Positions 1-8,643 are shown, counted from the first letter of the stretch. The stretch: 64,000 nt of DNA from Sulfuritalea sp. (GCA_016716965.1 JADJUP010000002.1:88167-152166), one strand, 5' to 3'. Numbers and translations: made by a program. Notes: generated by a model not told the origin, from the letters alone.

Positions 1-641
1 CCCGCCATCTCCAGCCAGCCCGGCCACGATAGCCAGGGCCGCCGCTGGTCGCCATCCTCATAGACCAGCAGGACATGGCGCGCCAGGTCGGCCGGCTTCG
101 CCAGCGGGCCGGCGGCTTTCAGCAGGGCCGGGCTCGCCACCGGCAATACCGAGTCGCCGAACAGCCGTAACGCGGTTGCCGGTGCGTTGCGATCCTGCAG
201 GTAGCGCACCGCGGCATCGAATCGTCCGCGGTCGAGATCGACCAGACGCGTGTCGGCCGAGATGCGGATATCGATGCCGGGATGGCGGCGGCGAAAATCG
301 GCCAGGCGCGGAATCAGCCAGAAACTGGCGAAGGCCTGCGTCGTCGCCAGCGTCACTGTCGGTTCGTCGCCACCGCGCAACTCGGCCGCCGCGGCGCGAA
401 TTTCGGCAAAAGCCAGTTCGGCCGAGCGGTGCAGGCGTTCGCCGGCGGCAGTGAGGACCAGTGCGCGCGTGCGACGCTCGAAGAGCCGTGTCGCCAGCGC
501 CGACTCCAGGGCGATCACCTGCTTGCTCACCGCCGACTGGGTGACGAACAGTTCCTCGGCGGCGCGCGTAAAGCTCAGGTGGCGCGCGGCGGCGGCAAAA
601 ACACGCAGGGCCTCAAGTGGCGGCAGGCCGTCCTTATTCAT
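1..641 (-). CDS. LysR-family transcriptional regulator (3' end outside window)
   Basis: DNA-binding regulator of the LysR type, closest in feel to GcvA-like members. The visible 213 residues begin MNKDGLPPLEALRVFAAAAR, then a winged-helix HTH at about residues 23-46 (SFTRAAEELFVTQSAVSKQV) and the start of the periplasmic-binding-protein-like effector domain (ISADTRLVDLDRGRFDAAVR). The ATG at 639-641 gives the usual LysR N-terminal spacing. It is divergent from a DUF2917 gene, an arrangement common in betaproteobacteria, so it probably controls that gene and itself. The C-terminus runs off the window edge, so the effector cannot be guessed. Confidence 0.93.
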   Translation of the reverse strand, partial: MNKDGLPPLEALRVFAAAARHLSFTRAAEELFVTQSAVSKQVIALESALATRLFERRTRALVLTAAGERLHRSAELAFAEIRAAAAELRGGDEPTVTLATTQAFASFWLIPRLADFRRRHPGIDIRISADTRLVDLDRGRFDAAVRYLQDRNAPATALRLFGDSVLPVASPALLKAAGPLAKPADLARHVLLVYEDGDQRRPWLSWPGWLEMA

Positions 642-677
642 TCCTTTTACTCATCCATGGCAAGACGTGAAATCGCT

Positions 678-694
678 GGTCGCGGCCCGCGACC
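678..694. promoter_or_regulatory. Perfect 17-bp palindrome between the divergent LysR and DUF2917 genes
   Basis: The sequence GGTCGCGG-C-CCGCGACC is a perfect 8-1-8 inverted repeat in the 98-bp gap between the LysR start and the DUF2917 start. Its position fits a LysR-type operator serving both promoters, although the classical T-N11-A box is not evident. A GC-rich palindrome can also arise by chance here, so the role is an inference. Confidence 0.4.
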
Positions 695-739
695 GAATCA
701 ATAATGCACTCACCGCAACCCACAGAGGAGCAAGAAACC

Positions 740-1096
740 ATGACCGCGCACGCCATATCCACTGCCTCGCTGATCTGCCTGGGAAGAAGTTCGCGCACCC
801 GCCTGATGCACGCAATCGCGCCGAAAGCCACCGCCAGCCATGCTACAGAATTCCATTCAGGAATGCACGCCGCGGCTGGCGGCGCGCCGGACCACGCGCT
901 GGCGAAGAATCAGATGCTGGCGCTGGATGGCCGGCGCCTGACCCTGCAGTGCCTCGCTGGCCAGCTTTGGCTGACGCGCGACGGCGATGCCGAAGACTAC
1001 ATTCTTGGCCCCGGGCAGAACTTCGAAATTCGTCCCGACGACCATGTCGTGGTCCAGGCGCAGCGCCCGAGCCGCGTTCGTCTGCTGCCTGCCTGA
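740..1096 (+). CDS. DUF2917 domain-containing protein
   Basis: Small protein of 118 residues with the DUF2917 signature in its C-terminal half: a beta-rich stretch reading LQCLAGQLWLTRDGDAEDYI followed by LGPGQNF and DDHVVVQAQ. The domain has a cupin-like look and no established function. I chose the ATG at 740 because GAGGAG lies 9 bases upstream; an in-frame ATG at 704 lacks such a site. The first 50 residues look poorly conserved. It is divergent from the LysR gene, which probably regulates it. Confidence 0.8.
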   Translation: MTAHAISTASLICLGRSSRTRLMHAIAPKATASHATEFHSGMHAAAGGAPDHALAKNQMLALDGRRLTLQCLAGQLWLTRDGDAEDYILGPGQNFEIRPDDHVVVQAQRPSRVRLLPA

Positions 1097-1103
1097 GTGC
1101 GGT

Positions 1104-1553
1104 TCAGCCCCGCAGGCGTTCGAGGCAGGCGCGGATTCCGGGCGGAATCGGCGTCGGCCGGTCGTCGGCGCGGGCGACAAAGACATGGACGAACCAGCCG
1201 ACGGCGGCCGGCGTGGCGTCGCCCTGCGGGAACAAAGCGATCTCGTAACGCACCGAGGACTTGCCCAGATGCAGCACGCGTAATCCGGCGTCGATGATTT
1301 CCGGAAAGGCCAGCGGCGCCAAATAACGGCATTGGGACTCGGCGCAATAGCCGATCGCCGTGCCGTCATGAATGTCGAGGCCGCCTTCGCGGATCAGGCA
1401 TTCGTTGATGACGGTGTCGAAGTAGCTGTAATAGACAACGTTGTTTACATGGCCGTACACATCGTTGTCCATCCAGCGCGTCGGGATGGCGAGGAAATGC
1501 GGGAAATCGGTACGACGGGGAAGGGAAGGAGCGGTTTCGGCGGCGGAGGTCAT
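1104..1553 (-). CDS. Acyl-CoA thioesterase (hotdog fold, YbgC/4HBT type)
   Basis: Predicted 149-residue hotdog thioesterase hydrolysing acyl-CoA esters in the cytoplasm. Residues 27-38 carry the family motif RWMDNDVYGHVN, which contains the conserved acidic residue and the GHVNN turn, followed by YYSYFDT on the long central helix. Length is normal for 4HBT proteins. The ATG at 1551-1553 places the motif at the usual distance from the N-terminus; longer in-frame extensions upstream are compositionally unlike the family. The substrate cannot be assigned from sequence. It converges with the DUF2917 gene, ending 7 bases after it on the other strand. Confidence 0.88.
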   Translation of the reverse strand: MTSAAETAPSLPRRTDFPHFLAIPTRWMDNDVYGHVNNVVYYSYFDTVINECLIREGGLDIHDGTAIGYCAESQCRYLAPLAFPEIIDAGLRVLHLGKSSVRYEIALFPQGDATPAAVGWFVHVFVARADDRPTPIPPGIRACLERLRG

Positions 1554-1650
1554 CGTGCGCTTATTGGGAGCGAAAGCGCGCGATGATACCAACAAGCGCG
1601 CCACGCGCCGCCTCGCCCGCCGGGCTGGCAGGCGGCGGAGGGCCAGCGGA

Positions 1651-1854
1651 CTAGCGCTGCGCGAGGTACATCGCAGCGAGGAATGCATCGGCATCGACGT
1701 CCTTGGCGGTCGTCGTGCGATGCTGGACTTCCTGCAGACCGAGCTGAAGCTCGGGACTGGCGGGCGTCCACTCGGCGTTGAGGACCTCATCCTCGAAAGC
1801 GCCAAATTCATCCTCGATAAGCTTGCCTGTACTCATTTCCATCACCATTAACAT
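1651..1854 (-). CDS. Small acidic hypothetical protein (67 aa)
   Basis: Unrecognised 67-residue protein beginning MLMVMEMSTGKLIEDEFG. It is acidic in its first half (DEFGAFEDEV) and ends with a short predicted helix (DADAFLAAMYLAQR). The start at 1852-1854 has AAGGAGA placed 5-11 bases upstream, a strong ribosome site, which is the main reason to believe the gene. It lies alone between the thioesterase and ampG on the same strand, with no obvious operon partner. No domain is visible and no function is proposed. Confidence 0.6.
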   Translation of the reverse strand: MLMVMEMSTGKLIEDEFGAFEDEVLNAEWTPASPELQLGLQEVQHRTTTAKDVDADAFLAAMYLAQR

Positions 1855-2006
1855 TGCCGTCTCCTTGACTGGAACCGTGCGCCTCTGAGGATATAACGTC
1901 GCATTGGATGAAAAGTTGAGTGAGGCCTCAAATTCCTTGAAGCCTGTTGTATTGACGCCACGAATGCCGGCTGAGTGTGACATTTGTCACGCCGGCAGGG
2001 CCGCAT

Positions 2007-3269
2007 TCAAGTCGGCGCAGGGGCGGGCGCGGGATTCCAGGGCGCCACCTTGAGCAGCAGCACCATGCCCGGTACCGCCAGCAGCGCGCACAGCATGAAG
2101 AAGGAAAACCATCCGAGTTGTTCGACAAGATAGCCGGTGGTGGCGTTGATGAAGGTGCGCGGCACGGCCGCAAGACTGGTGAACAGTGCAAGTTGCGTGG
2201 CGGTATATAGCGGATGCGTCGCCCGGGCGATGAAGGCGACGAAGGCTGCCGTACCCAGCCCGACGCCGAGCGCCTCGAAGCCGATCACCAGCGCCAGTTG
2301 CGCCAGCTCGAGCGCGCCCACGGTATCGTGTCGGCCGATCCAGGCCAGCCAGGCGAAGCCGAAGATCGACACCAGTTGCACCACGCCGAACAACCACAGC
2401 GCGCGATTGATGCCCAGCTTCACCATCCACAAGCCGCCGATCAGGCCGCCGATAACAGCCGGCCACAGGCCGGCATTCTTGGCGACGATGCCGATCTGCG
2501 ACTTGGCGAAGCCCATGTCGAGGTAGAAGGGCGTGGCCAGCGCGGTGCACATCGAATCGCCCAGCTTGTAGAGGAAGATGAAGCCGAGGATCAGCAGCGC
2601 CGCCTTGAGGCCGGCGCGGTTGATGAACTCGTGGAAGGGTTCCACCACTGCGTCGCGCAGGGTTTTCGGCGCATTGCCCGCCACCGCAGGCTCGCGCGCA
2701 AACAGGGCCAGCAGCATGCCCGGCAGCATGAACAGCGCGGTGATGACGAAGACCTGCAGCCAGGGCAGGCGGTCGGCCAGGATCAGGGAAAGCGAACCCG
2801 GCACCAGCCCGGCAATGCGATAAGCATTGACGTGCACCGAGTTGCCGAGGCCCAGCTCCTGCTCGGACAGGATCTCGCGGCGGTAGGCGTCGAGCGCGAT
2901 GTCCTGCGTCGCCGAAAGCAGCGCCACCGCCGCCGTCAGCCACAGGATGGGTACGATCTCGCTGCCCGGCGCGAACAGCCCGAGCGAGGCGATCGCCGCC
3001 AACAGGCCGATTTGCGTGATCAACATCCAGCCGCGGCGGCGTCCCAGCGGCGGCGCATAGCGGTCGAGCAGCGGCGACCAGAGGAACTTCCAGGTGTAGG
3101 GAAACTGGATCAGGGCGAACAGGCCGATGGTCTTCAGGTCCACGCCCTCGGAACGCAGCCAGGCCGGCACCAGGTTCAGCAGCAGATAGAGCGGCAGGCC
3201 GGACGAGAATCCGGTGAACACGCAGATCAGCATGCGCCGGGTGAACAGCGCGGCAAGCCAGGGCGGCAT
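2007..3269 (-). CDS. ampG: AmpG-family muropeptide MFS transporter
   Basis: Inner-membrane permease of the major facilitator superfamily that brings anhydro-muropeptides from the periplasm into the cytoplasm for cell-wall recycling. The 420-residue product shows about twelve hydrophobic segments and AmpG hallmarks: FSSGLPLYLL near residue 20, DRYAPPLGRRRGWM in the first cytoplasmic loop, and SATQDIALDAYRREIL after the fourth segment. Length matches shorter AmpG proteins. The ATG at 3267-3269 is preferred over the adjacent in-frame TTG. It is divergent from the phzF-like gene; no beta-lactamase regulator is nearby, so a recycling role is most likely. Confidence 0.9.
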   Translation of the reverse strand: MPPWLAALFTRRMLICVFTGFSSGLPLYLLLNLVPAWLRSEGVDLKTIGLFALIQFPYTWKFLWSPLLDRYAPPLGRRRGWMLITQIGLLAAIASLGLFAPGSEIVPILWLTAAVALLSATQDIALDAYRREILSEQELGLGNSVHVNAYRIAGLVPGSLSLILADRLPWLQVFVITALFMLPGMLLALFAREPAVAGNAPKTLRDAVVEPFHEFINRAGLKAALLILGFIFLYKLGDSMCTALATPFYLDMGFAKSQIGIVAKNAGLWPAVIGGLIGGLWMVKLGINRALWLFGVVQLVSIFGFAWLAWIGRHDTVGALELAQLALVIGFEALGVGLGTAAFVAFIARATHPLYTATQLALFTSLAAVPRTFINATTGYLVEQLGWFSFFMLCALLAVPGMVLLLKVAPWNPAPAPAPT

Positions 3270-3488
3270 CAATTCTCGAGGTGCAGCTGAATGCGGCGGA
3301 TGTGCGTCACCATGCGATCCCGTAACGAAGCGAACCGCATTCTAGCCGGCGGCTCGGCTACCGACGGTCGCCGCCGCGGACTCAGCCGTGTCGCCACCGC
3401 CGACTTTTGGCTCAAGCACACACGTTGTTTCGCCTCCGGGCAGCCCGCCGGTAGAATTCCGCCATCGCTCCCGCAAGGCAGGAAAACC

Positions 3489-4373
3489 ATGGCAAGACCG
3501 TTCTACATCGTCGATGTTTTCGCCGCGCAGGCCTATGCCGGCAATCCGCTGGCGGTGGTGCTGGACGCCGACGGCATGGACACGGCGACGATGCAGCTGG
3601 TGGCAGCGGAAACCAACTATTCGGAGACGACCTTCGTCGGTTCGCAGCCCGAGGCCGACGGCGGCTACCGCGTACGCCTGTTCACACCGGCGCGCGAAAT
3701 TGCCTTCGCCGGCCATCCGATCCTGGGCACGGCCTGGGTGGTGCGCCATCACGTGGCGCCACAGGAGCGCGGGCCGGTGCGGCTCAACCTCCCGGTGGGC
3801 CAGGTGCCGGTGAGCTTCGAGGCGGAGGCCGCGGGGCTGGAAACGGCGTGGTTCCGGGCGCCGCAGGTAAGCGCTGGAGCGACCTGCGCGGCGGAACGCA
3901 TGGCGGCGGCGCTGGGCCTGGCCGCGACGGATATCGATTGCCGGGCGCCGGTACAGCAGTTCGGCGCCAGTACCGCGGCAATGGTGGTGCCGCTCAACAG
4001 CCTGGACGCGTTGCGTCGCGCGCGGCTCGACCTGGCCGCCTATGGGCCTCTGCTGGCGGAAGGCTTCCCGCCGCTGACCTACCTGTTCTGCCGCGAAACC
4101 CACCACGCCGGCAATGACCTTTGCGCCCGCTTCTTCTTCGAAGCGCACGGCGTGCGCGAGGACCCGGCGACCGGCAACGGCGCGGCCTTCCTCGGCGCCT
4201 GGCTACTGGAATATGGCTACCTGGAGCGCACCGAACTGGACCTGCGCATCGAACAGGGCTACGAGGTGCGCCGACCCTCGCTGGTGCGCCTGCGCGCGCG
4301 CGGCAGCGGCGCCGGACGCGAGATCAGCGTCGGTGGCGGCGTGATAGCCGTGGTGCGCGGCGAACTGGCCTGA
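3489..4373 (+). CDS. PhzF-family isomerase/epimerase-like protein
   Basis: A 294-residue member of the PhzF (phenazine biosynthesis) fold, related to diaminopimelate epimerase. It has the typical start FYIVDVFAAQAYAGNPLAVV, the ETNYSETTFV segment carrying the catalytic glutamate, the loop LFTPAREIAFAGHPILGTAW and the C-terminal half motif EDPATGNGAAFLGAWL. No other phenazine genes are present, so it is more likely one of the many uncharacterised housekeeping PhzF homologues. The ATG at 3489 follows AGGCAGGAAAACC. The small DUF1330 gene follows 26 bases downstream and may be co-transcribed. Confidence 0.9.
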   Translation: MARPFYIVDVFAAQAYAGNPLAVVLDADGMDTATMQLVAAETNYSETTFVGSQPEADGGYRVRLFTPAREIAFAGHPILGTAWVVRHHVAPQERGPVRLNLPVGQVPVSFEAEAAGLETAWFRAPQVSAGATCAAERMAAALGLAATDIDCRAPVQQFGASTAAMVVPLNSLDALRRARLDLAAYGPLLAEGFPPLTYLFCRETHHAGNDLCARFFFEAHGVREDPATGNGAAFLGAWLLEYGYLERTELDLRIEQGYEVRRPSLVRLRARGSGAGREISVGGGVIAVVRGELA

Positions 4374-4399
4374 GGCTTACTCTCAACGGAGAACAAGGC

Positions 4400-4687
4400 A
4401 TGGGCAAGGCCTACCTGATCGGACACATCACGGTGAAGGACGCGGCGAAATGGGACGAGTATCGCAGCCGCGTGCCGGCGACGATGGCGCCCTGGGGCGG
4501 CGAGCTGATCTTTCGCGGCACGCTGGCCACGGTACTCGCCGGCGAGCACGCGCACTCCGGCGTGGTGGTCGGCAGTTTTCCCGATGCGGCCGCGCTCGCC
4601 GGCTGGCACGCCTCGGCCGCCTACCAGGCGCTGATCCCGTTGCGGCACGAGGCAGCGGACGTGGTACTGCTTGCCTACGACGCTTGA
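4400..4687 (+). CDS. DUF1330 domain-containing protein
   Basis: A 95-residue ferredoxin-like alpha/beta protein of the DUF1330 family. It starts GKAYLIGHITVKDAAKWDEY and contains the family pattern APWGGELIFRG...VVVGSFPDAAALAGWH..AYQALIPLR. Members resemble dimeric alpha-beta barrel proteins, and no specific reaction is established. The ATG at 4400 is preceded by GGAGAACAAGGC. It sits 26 bases after the phzF-like gene and is probably in the same transcript. Confidence 0.88.
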   Translation: MGKAYLIGHITVKDAAKWDEYRSRVPATMAPWGGELIFRGTLATVLAGEHAHSGVVVGSFPDAAALAGWHASAAYQALIPLRHEAADVVLLAYDA

Positions 4688-4761
4688 CGGCGCCGCTTCG
4701 AAGGGCGGGTGCCGTACAATTGCGGGCATCCAGTTCCCAAAATCCCTGACCGAGGTCCCCG

Positions 4762-4932
4762 ATGGCAAAACCAAATTATTCGTTCGAAAAACGCCAGCGA
4801 GACCTGGCAAAGAAAGCCAAGAAAGAGGAAAAGCGGCTGCGCAAAGCCGGCAGCCCAGTGATTCAAGAGGGTACCGAAAGCCCGGAGCCGGCAGCGCCAC
4901 CACCGGCAACCGAGGTAAAAGCCCCCGACTAA
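4762..4932 (+). CDS. Small conserved basic protein (56 aa)
   Basis: A 56-residue gene starting MAKPNYSFEKRQRDLAKKAK. The first 30 residues are strongly basic and helical (KKAKKEEKRLRKAG); the rest is a proline/alanine-rich acidic tail ending VKAPD. Short proteins with the start MA-PNYSFEKRQRELAKK are, from memory, widespread in betaproteobacteria, which supports it being real. The function is unknown; the basic helix could contact nucleic acid or ribosomes, but that is inference. It lies between DUF1330 and the convergent metW. Confidence 0.7.
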   Translation: MAKPNYSFEKRQRDLAKKAKKEEKRLRKAGSPVIQEGTESPEPAAPPPATEVKAPD

Positions 4933-4944
4933 GCGGCGCCCGCG

Positions 4945-5538
4945 TCAGCGGCCGAGCCGGTAAACCGCCAGGCTGCCGAGGAAGTTCGGCTCTTCCATGA
5001 CCTGGCGACCCGCATCGTCGAGCACCTGCCGCTCGCGAATGACGAGGTCCATCTTCGAACACAGCGACTCGAAATCCAGCAGGGTGAAGAAGCGCAGGTT
5101 GGGCGTATCGAACCATTCATAGGGCAGGTCTTCCGACACCGGCATGCGCCCGGCCATGACCGCCATGCGGTTCTTCCAGTAGGCAAAATTCGGAAAACTG
5201 ACCACCGCCTCGCGTCCGACGCGCAGCATTTCGCCGAGGATGCGCTCGGTGTGGCGCACGGTCTGCAATGTGCGCGAAAGCACCACGTGGTTGAAGGTCT
5301 GGTCGTCGAAGCCCGCCAGACCCTGTTCCAGGTTGCCCTGGATCACGTTGATGCCATTGGCAACGGCTGCGAGCACTTCGGCGTCTTCGAGTTCGACGCC
5401 GTAACCCTTGGCGCCGCGTTCCTCGATCAGGCGTTTCAACAGCGAACCATCGCCGCAACCGAGGTCGAGCACGCGCTCGCCGGGCTGCACCCAGCTGGCG
5501 ATGAGATCGAAATCCGCTCGTTCCATTGCCTGGGTCAT
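4945..5538 (-). CDS. metW: Methionine biosynthesis protein MetW
   Basis: A 197-residue SAM-methyltransferase-fold protein that accompanies MetX in homoserine acylation in many proteobacteria. Motif I (GERVLDLGCGDGSLL) is at residues 20-34. Later blocks VLSRTLQTVRHTERILGEML and VVSFPNFAYWKNR are characteristic of MetW, as is the tail containing PNLRFFTLLDFESLC. Its ATG overlaps the metX stop by 4 bp (5535-5538), so the two are translationally coupled. Known biology: MetW is needed for full MetX activity in several species. Regulation should follow the metX promoter and leader upstream. Confidence 0.95.
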   Translation of the reverse strand: MTQAMERADFDLIASWVQPGERVLDLGCGDGSLLKRLIEERGAKGYGVELEDAEVLAAVANGINVIQGNLEQGLAGFDDQTFNHVVLSRTLQTVRHTERILGEMLRVGREAVVSFPNFAYWKNRMAVMAGRMPVSEDLPYEWFDTPNLRFFTLLDFESLCSKMDLVIRERQVLDDAGRQVMEEPNFLGSLAVYRLGR

Positions 5539-6653
5539 AGCTTGATCCGTTTCAGGTAGGCGTCCACCACGGCGTGGTAATGCGGTTCGTCCATCAGGAA
5601 GGAGTCGTGGCCGTGGGCGCTGTTGATTTCGGCATAGGCCACGTCCTGTCCGTTATGCACCATCGCATGGACGATCTCGCGCGAGCGTTCGGGCGAAAAG
5701 CGCCAGTCGGTGCTGAAGGCGACCACGAGGAATTTGGCGCGGGCGCGGGCCAGCGCGCGCGCCAGATCGCCGTCGTAGTCCAGCGCAGGATCGAAGTAGT
5801 CGAGCGCCTTTGTCATGCGCAGGTAGGTGTTGGCATCGAAAATTCCGGCGAACTTGTCACCCTGGTAGCGCAGGTAGGACTCGATCTCGAATTCGACGTC
5901 GAAGCCATAGCTGCCGGCGCCGGTGCGCAGGCGGCGGCCGAATTTCTCGGCCATCTGGTCATCGGAAAGATAGGTGATGTGGCCGAGCATGCGCGCCAGA
6001 CGCAGGCCGCGCAGGGGGCGCACGCCATGCTCGTAGAAGTGGCCGCCGTGGAAATCGGGATCGGTCAGGATGGCCTGGCGCGCGACGTCGTTGAAGGCGA
6101 TGTTCTCGGCCGAGAGCTTGGGCGTCGCGGCAATGACCAGGGCATGGCGTACCCGCTCCGGATAAGACAGCGTCCATTGCAGCGCCTGCATGCCGCCCAG
6201 CGACCCGCCCATGGTCGCCGCCCAGGCGTCGATGCCGAGATGGTCGGCGAGGCGTGCGTGGGAGTCCACCCAGTCTTCGACCGTGACTACGGGAAAGTCC
6301 GCGCCCCACGGCTTTCCGGTCGCAGGATTGGGGCTGGCCGGGCCGGTGGAACCGTGGCAGCCGCCGAGGTTGTTCACGCCGACGATGAAGAAGCGGTCGG
6401 TGTCGAGCGGTCGTCCGGGACCGACGATGTTGTCCCACCAGCCGAGGTTGGCCAGGTTGTCCGCCGTATGGCCAGCGACGTGGTGGTGGCCGGACAGGGC
6501 ATGGCAGACGAGGATCGCGTTCGACTTCGCGGCGTTGAGCGTGCCGTAGGTTTCATAGACCAGGTCGAAGGCGGGCAGCACGCCGCCGCCCTTCAATTGA
6601 AGCGGCTGGCTGAATTGCGCGCGTTGCGCAGCGACGAGACCGACACCTGACAT
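5535..6653 (-). CDS. metX: Homoserine O-acyltransferase MetX
   Basis: Alpha/beta-hydrolase-fold enzyme that acylates homoserine, the first committed step of methionine synthesis in the cytoplasm. The 372-residue product has VYETYGTLN, the oxyanion/entry motif NNLGGCHGSTGP, the nucleophile elbow GGSLGG with Ser151, and a C-terminal catalytic His within SAHGHDSFLMD. In MetX-MetW systems of this class the donor is often succinyl-CoA rather than acetyl-CoA; the sequence alone does not settle this. The ATG at 6651-6653 is preferred over longer in-frame forms because it gives the family-typical N-terminus. A promoter and hairpin leader precede it. Confidence 0.95.
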   Translation of the reverse strand: MSGVGLVAAQRAQFSQPLQLKGGGVLPAFDLVYETYGTLNAAKSNAILVCHALSGHHHVAGHTADNLANLGWWDNIVGPGRPLDTDRFFIVGVNNLGGCHGSTGPASPNPATGKPWGADFPVVTVEDWVDSHARLADHLGIDAWAATMGGSLGGMQALQWTLSYPERVRHALVIAATPKLSAENIAFNDVARQAILTDPDFHGGHFYEHGVRPLRGLRLARMLGHITYLSDDQMAEKFGRRLRTGAGSYGFDVEFEIESYLRYQGDKFAGIFDANTYLRMTKALDYFDPALDYDGDLARALARARAKFLVVAFSTDWRFSPERSREIVHAMVHNGQDVAYAEINSAHGHDSFLMDEPHYHAVVDAYLKRIKL

Positions 6654-6715
6654 GCAAATTCCATCCAACGTGCGCGCCAACCGGCGCATTACCGCAATCC
6701 GGAGCCCGCAAACAG

Positions 6716-6755
6716 CAACGCCCGCGAGCGCGTGAAACAAGCGATCCGGGCGTTG
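6716..6755 (-). promoter_or_regulatory. Long hairpin in the metX 5' leader
   Basis: Arms 6747-6755 and 6716-6724 (CAACGCCCG and CGGGCGTTG in the metX sense) pair perfectly over 9 bp around a 22-nt loop. A second short hairpin (GCGCC-GGTT-GGCGC in the sense strand, 6674-6687) lies nearer the start codon. The two lie in a leader of about 165 nt. The layout suggests attenuation or an undescribed methionine-responsive RNA element. I could not match it to a known SAM or SAH riboswitch consensus. Confidence 0.4.
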
Positions 6756-6824
6756 TGACTTCCGTCTCGCTTAGCCGTATTTGTAGTGCGCCCGCAAGCC
6801 GAGTCAAATTGGCGCAATGGGCAA

Positions 6825-6853
6825 ACTATGCCGCGTGGCGCGAGGCTTGTCAA
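6825..6853 (-). promoter_or_regulatory. Sigma-70-like promoter for metX-metW
   Basis: Reading toward metX, TTGACA (6848-6853) is followed after exactly 17 bases by CATAGT (6825-6830), a perfect -35 and a 4/6 -10 box. Transcription would start near 6818, giving a leader of about 165 nt before the metX ATG. Confidence 0.6.
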
Positions 6854-6872
6854 TCGGGCTAACGCGTGCGGG

Positions 6873-8612
6873 CTAGAGCCGGTCCAGTTGCTCGCTGATC
6901 TTTTCGGGCTCGTCGGACTTCAGCAACTTGGCGACGCGTACCGCAAGTTGCGTCGCGTCGGACATCATGACCTGCTGCTTGACCTCCAGCAGTTGCGCCG
7001 GATGCATGGAGAACTCGCGCAAACCCATGCCCAGCAGCAGCTTGGTCAGCTTGGGGTCGCCGGCCATTTCGCCGCAAACCGCGACCGGCATGCCGACCCG
7101 TTGCGCGCCCTGGATGGTCTGCGAGATCAGCTTGAGGACGGCCGGGTGCAGCGGATCGTAGAGGTGGGCGACCGATCCGTCGGTGCGGTCGATGGCGAGG
7201 GTGTACTGGATCAGGTCGTTGGTGCCGATCGAAAGGAAGTTCAGCCGGCGCAGGAAGGGGCCCAGCGACAGCGCCGCGGCAGGGATTTCGATCATGCCGC
7301 CGATCGCCACCGCGTCGAACTTCTGCCGGGCTTCGCGCAACTGCAACTTGGCCAGTTCGACCAGCGCCAGCGTCTGCTCGATCTCCGTGGCATGCGCCAG
7401 CATCGGGATCAGCAGGCGTATCTTGCCGAAATGCGAAGCGCGCAGGATGGCGCGCAACTGCACCAGGAACAGCTGCGGCTCGGCGAGGCAGAAGCGGATC
7501 GCGCGCAGGCCGAGCGCCGGGTTGGGCGCCGCCTGGTTGCCCGCCCGATTGCGCAGGGCGCGCGCTTCCTTGTCGGCGCCGATGTCGAGCGTGCGGATGG
7601 TCACCGGCCGGTCGCCCATGACCCGCACCACACTGCGATAGGCCTCGAACTGCTCGTCTTCGTCGGGCAGTTCGTCGCGGTTCATGAAGAGGAACTCGGT
7701 GCGATAGAGGCCGACGCCATCGGCGCCGACTTCCTTGGCGCGCTCGGCGTCCTGCGGCAGCTCGATGTTGGCGTGGAGGAAGACATCCTCGCCGTCCAGG
7801 GTCTGCGAGCGTCCCGCAACCAGGCGCTTGAGCTTGGAACGTTCCAGCGCCAGCGCGGAGCGCCGAAGGCGGTATTCCTGCAGGACACCGATATCCGGAT
7901 CCACGATCAGCACGCCACGCGTGCCATCGACGATCAGCAGGTCGTCGTCCTGGATCAGCGATCGGGCATGCTGCATGCCGACCACGGCGGGAATGGCCAG
8001 GCTGCGGGCAACGATGGCGGTGTGCGAAGTGGCCCCGCCGAGATCGGTGACGAAGCCTCCGATCTTGAGGTTCTTGAACTGTATGGTGTCGGCCGGCGAC
8101 AGATCATTGGCAACCACGATCAGCTCGTCGTCGATGGCGGCGGTCTTGCGTCGCGCCAGCTTGCGCGCCTTGCCCTGCAGCACCTTGAGCACTCGCTCGA
8201 CGACCTGGACGATATCCTGCTTGCGTTCTCGCAGGTAGGCGTCTTCAAACTCGTCGAACTGGTCGACCACCTGCTGCATCTGCTGCACCATCGCCCATTC
8301 CGCATTGCAGCGACGTTCGCGGATGAGGACACGGACACCGTCGGTCAGCGCCGGATCGGCGAGGATCATGGCGTGCAGGTCGACGAAGGCGGACAATTCG
8401 GCCGGCGCACCGGGAACGCTGGCTTCGCCGCGCAGCGCATTCAGCTCGGCGCCGGCGACCTCTACGGCCTTGTCGAAGCGGGCCAGCTCGCCCGCCACGT
8501 CGCGCTCGCGCAACTGGTATTGGGCAACTTCGAGGTTCGCATGCGATACCAGGTGGGCGCGACCGATCGCGATGCCGCCCGATACCGCCTGACCGTGCAG
8601 GCTGAAGGTCAT
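6873..8612 (-). CDS. ptsI: Phosphoenolpyruvate-protein phosphotransferase (PTS enzyme I)
   Basis: Cytoplasmic EI takes phosphate from PEP and passes it to HPr. The 579 residues match the family length and order: the N-terminal HPr-binding helices, the phosphohistidine site LGGATSHTAIVARS with His197, and the C-terminal PEP-binding barrel with YRTEFLFMNRD, LSIGTNDLIQYTLAIDR and the active-site Cys in VAVCGEMAGD. It lacks an N-terminal GAF domain, so it is PtsI rather than PtsP. It is third in a row EIIA-HPr-EI, all on the minus strand. No sugar-specific EIIB or EIIC is nearby, so a regulatory role is likely. Confidence 0.96.
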   Translation of the reverse strand: MTFSLHGQAVSGGIAIGRAHLVSHANLEVAQYQLRERDVAGELARFDKAVEVAGAELNALRGEASVPGAPAELSAFVDLHAMILADPALTDGVRVLIRERRCNAEWAMVQQMQQVVDQFDEFEDAYLRERKQDIVQVVERVLKVLQGKARKLARRKTAAIDDELIVVANDLSPADTIQFKNLKIGGFVTDLGGATSHTAIVARSLAIPAVVGMQHARSLIQDDDLLIVDGTRGVLIVDPDIGVLQEYRLRRSALALERSKLKRLVAGRSQTLDGEDVFLHANIELPQDAERAKEVGADGVGLYRTEFLFMNRDELPDEDEQFEAYRSVVRVMGDRPVTIRTLDIGADKEARALRNRAGNQAAPNPALGLRAIRFCLAEPQLFLVQLRAILRASHFGKIRLLIPMLAHATEIEQTLALVELAKLQLREARQKFDAVAIGGMIEIPAAALSLGPFLRRLNFLSIGTNDLIQYTLAIDRTDGSVAHLYDPLHPAVLKLISQTIQGAQRVGMPVAVCGEMAGDPKLTKLLLGMGLREFSMHPAQLLEVKQQVMMSDATQLAVRVAKLLKSDEPEKISEQLDRL

Positions 8613-8643
8613 TGACGGTCGGCGCCCGGGTAACCGCCGCCGC

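Noticed and set aside
489..506. GCCAGCGCCGACT in the LysR gene as another dispersed-repeat copy
   Set aside because: It matches only the short core and encodes the normal LysR residues LESALATRLF, so coincidence is likely.
6654..6820. SAM-II or SAH riboswitch upstream of metX
   Set aside because: I could not place the conserved core of either class; kept only as an unassigned structured leader.
6786..8615. Long open frame antisense to ptsI (about 600 codons)
   Set aside because: GC-rich codon third positions keep the antisense frame open; the product has no domain and ptsI is unambiguous.
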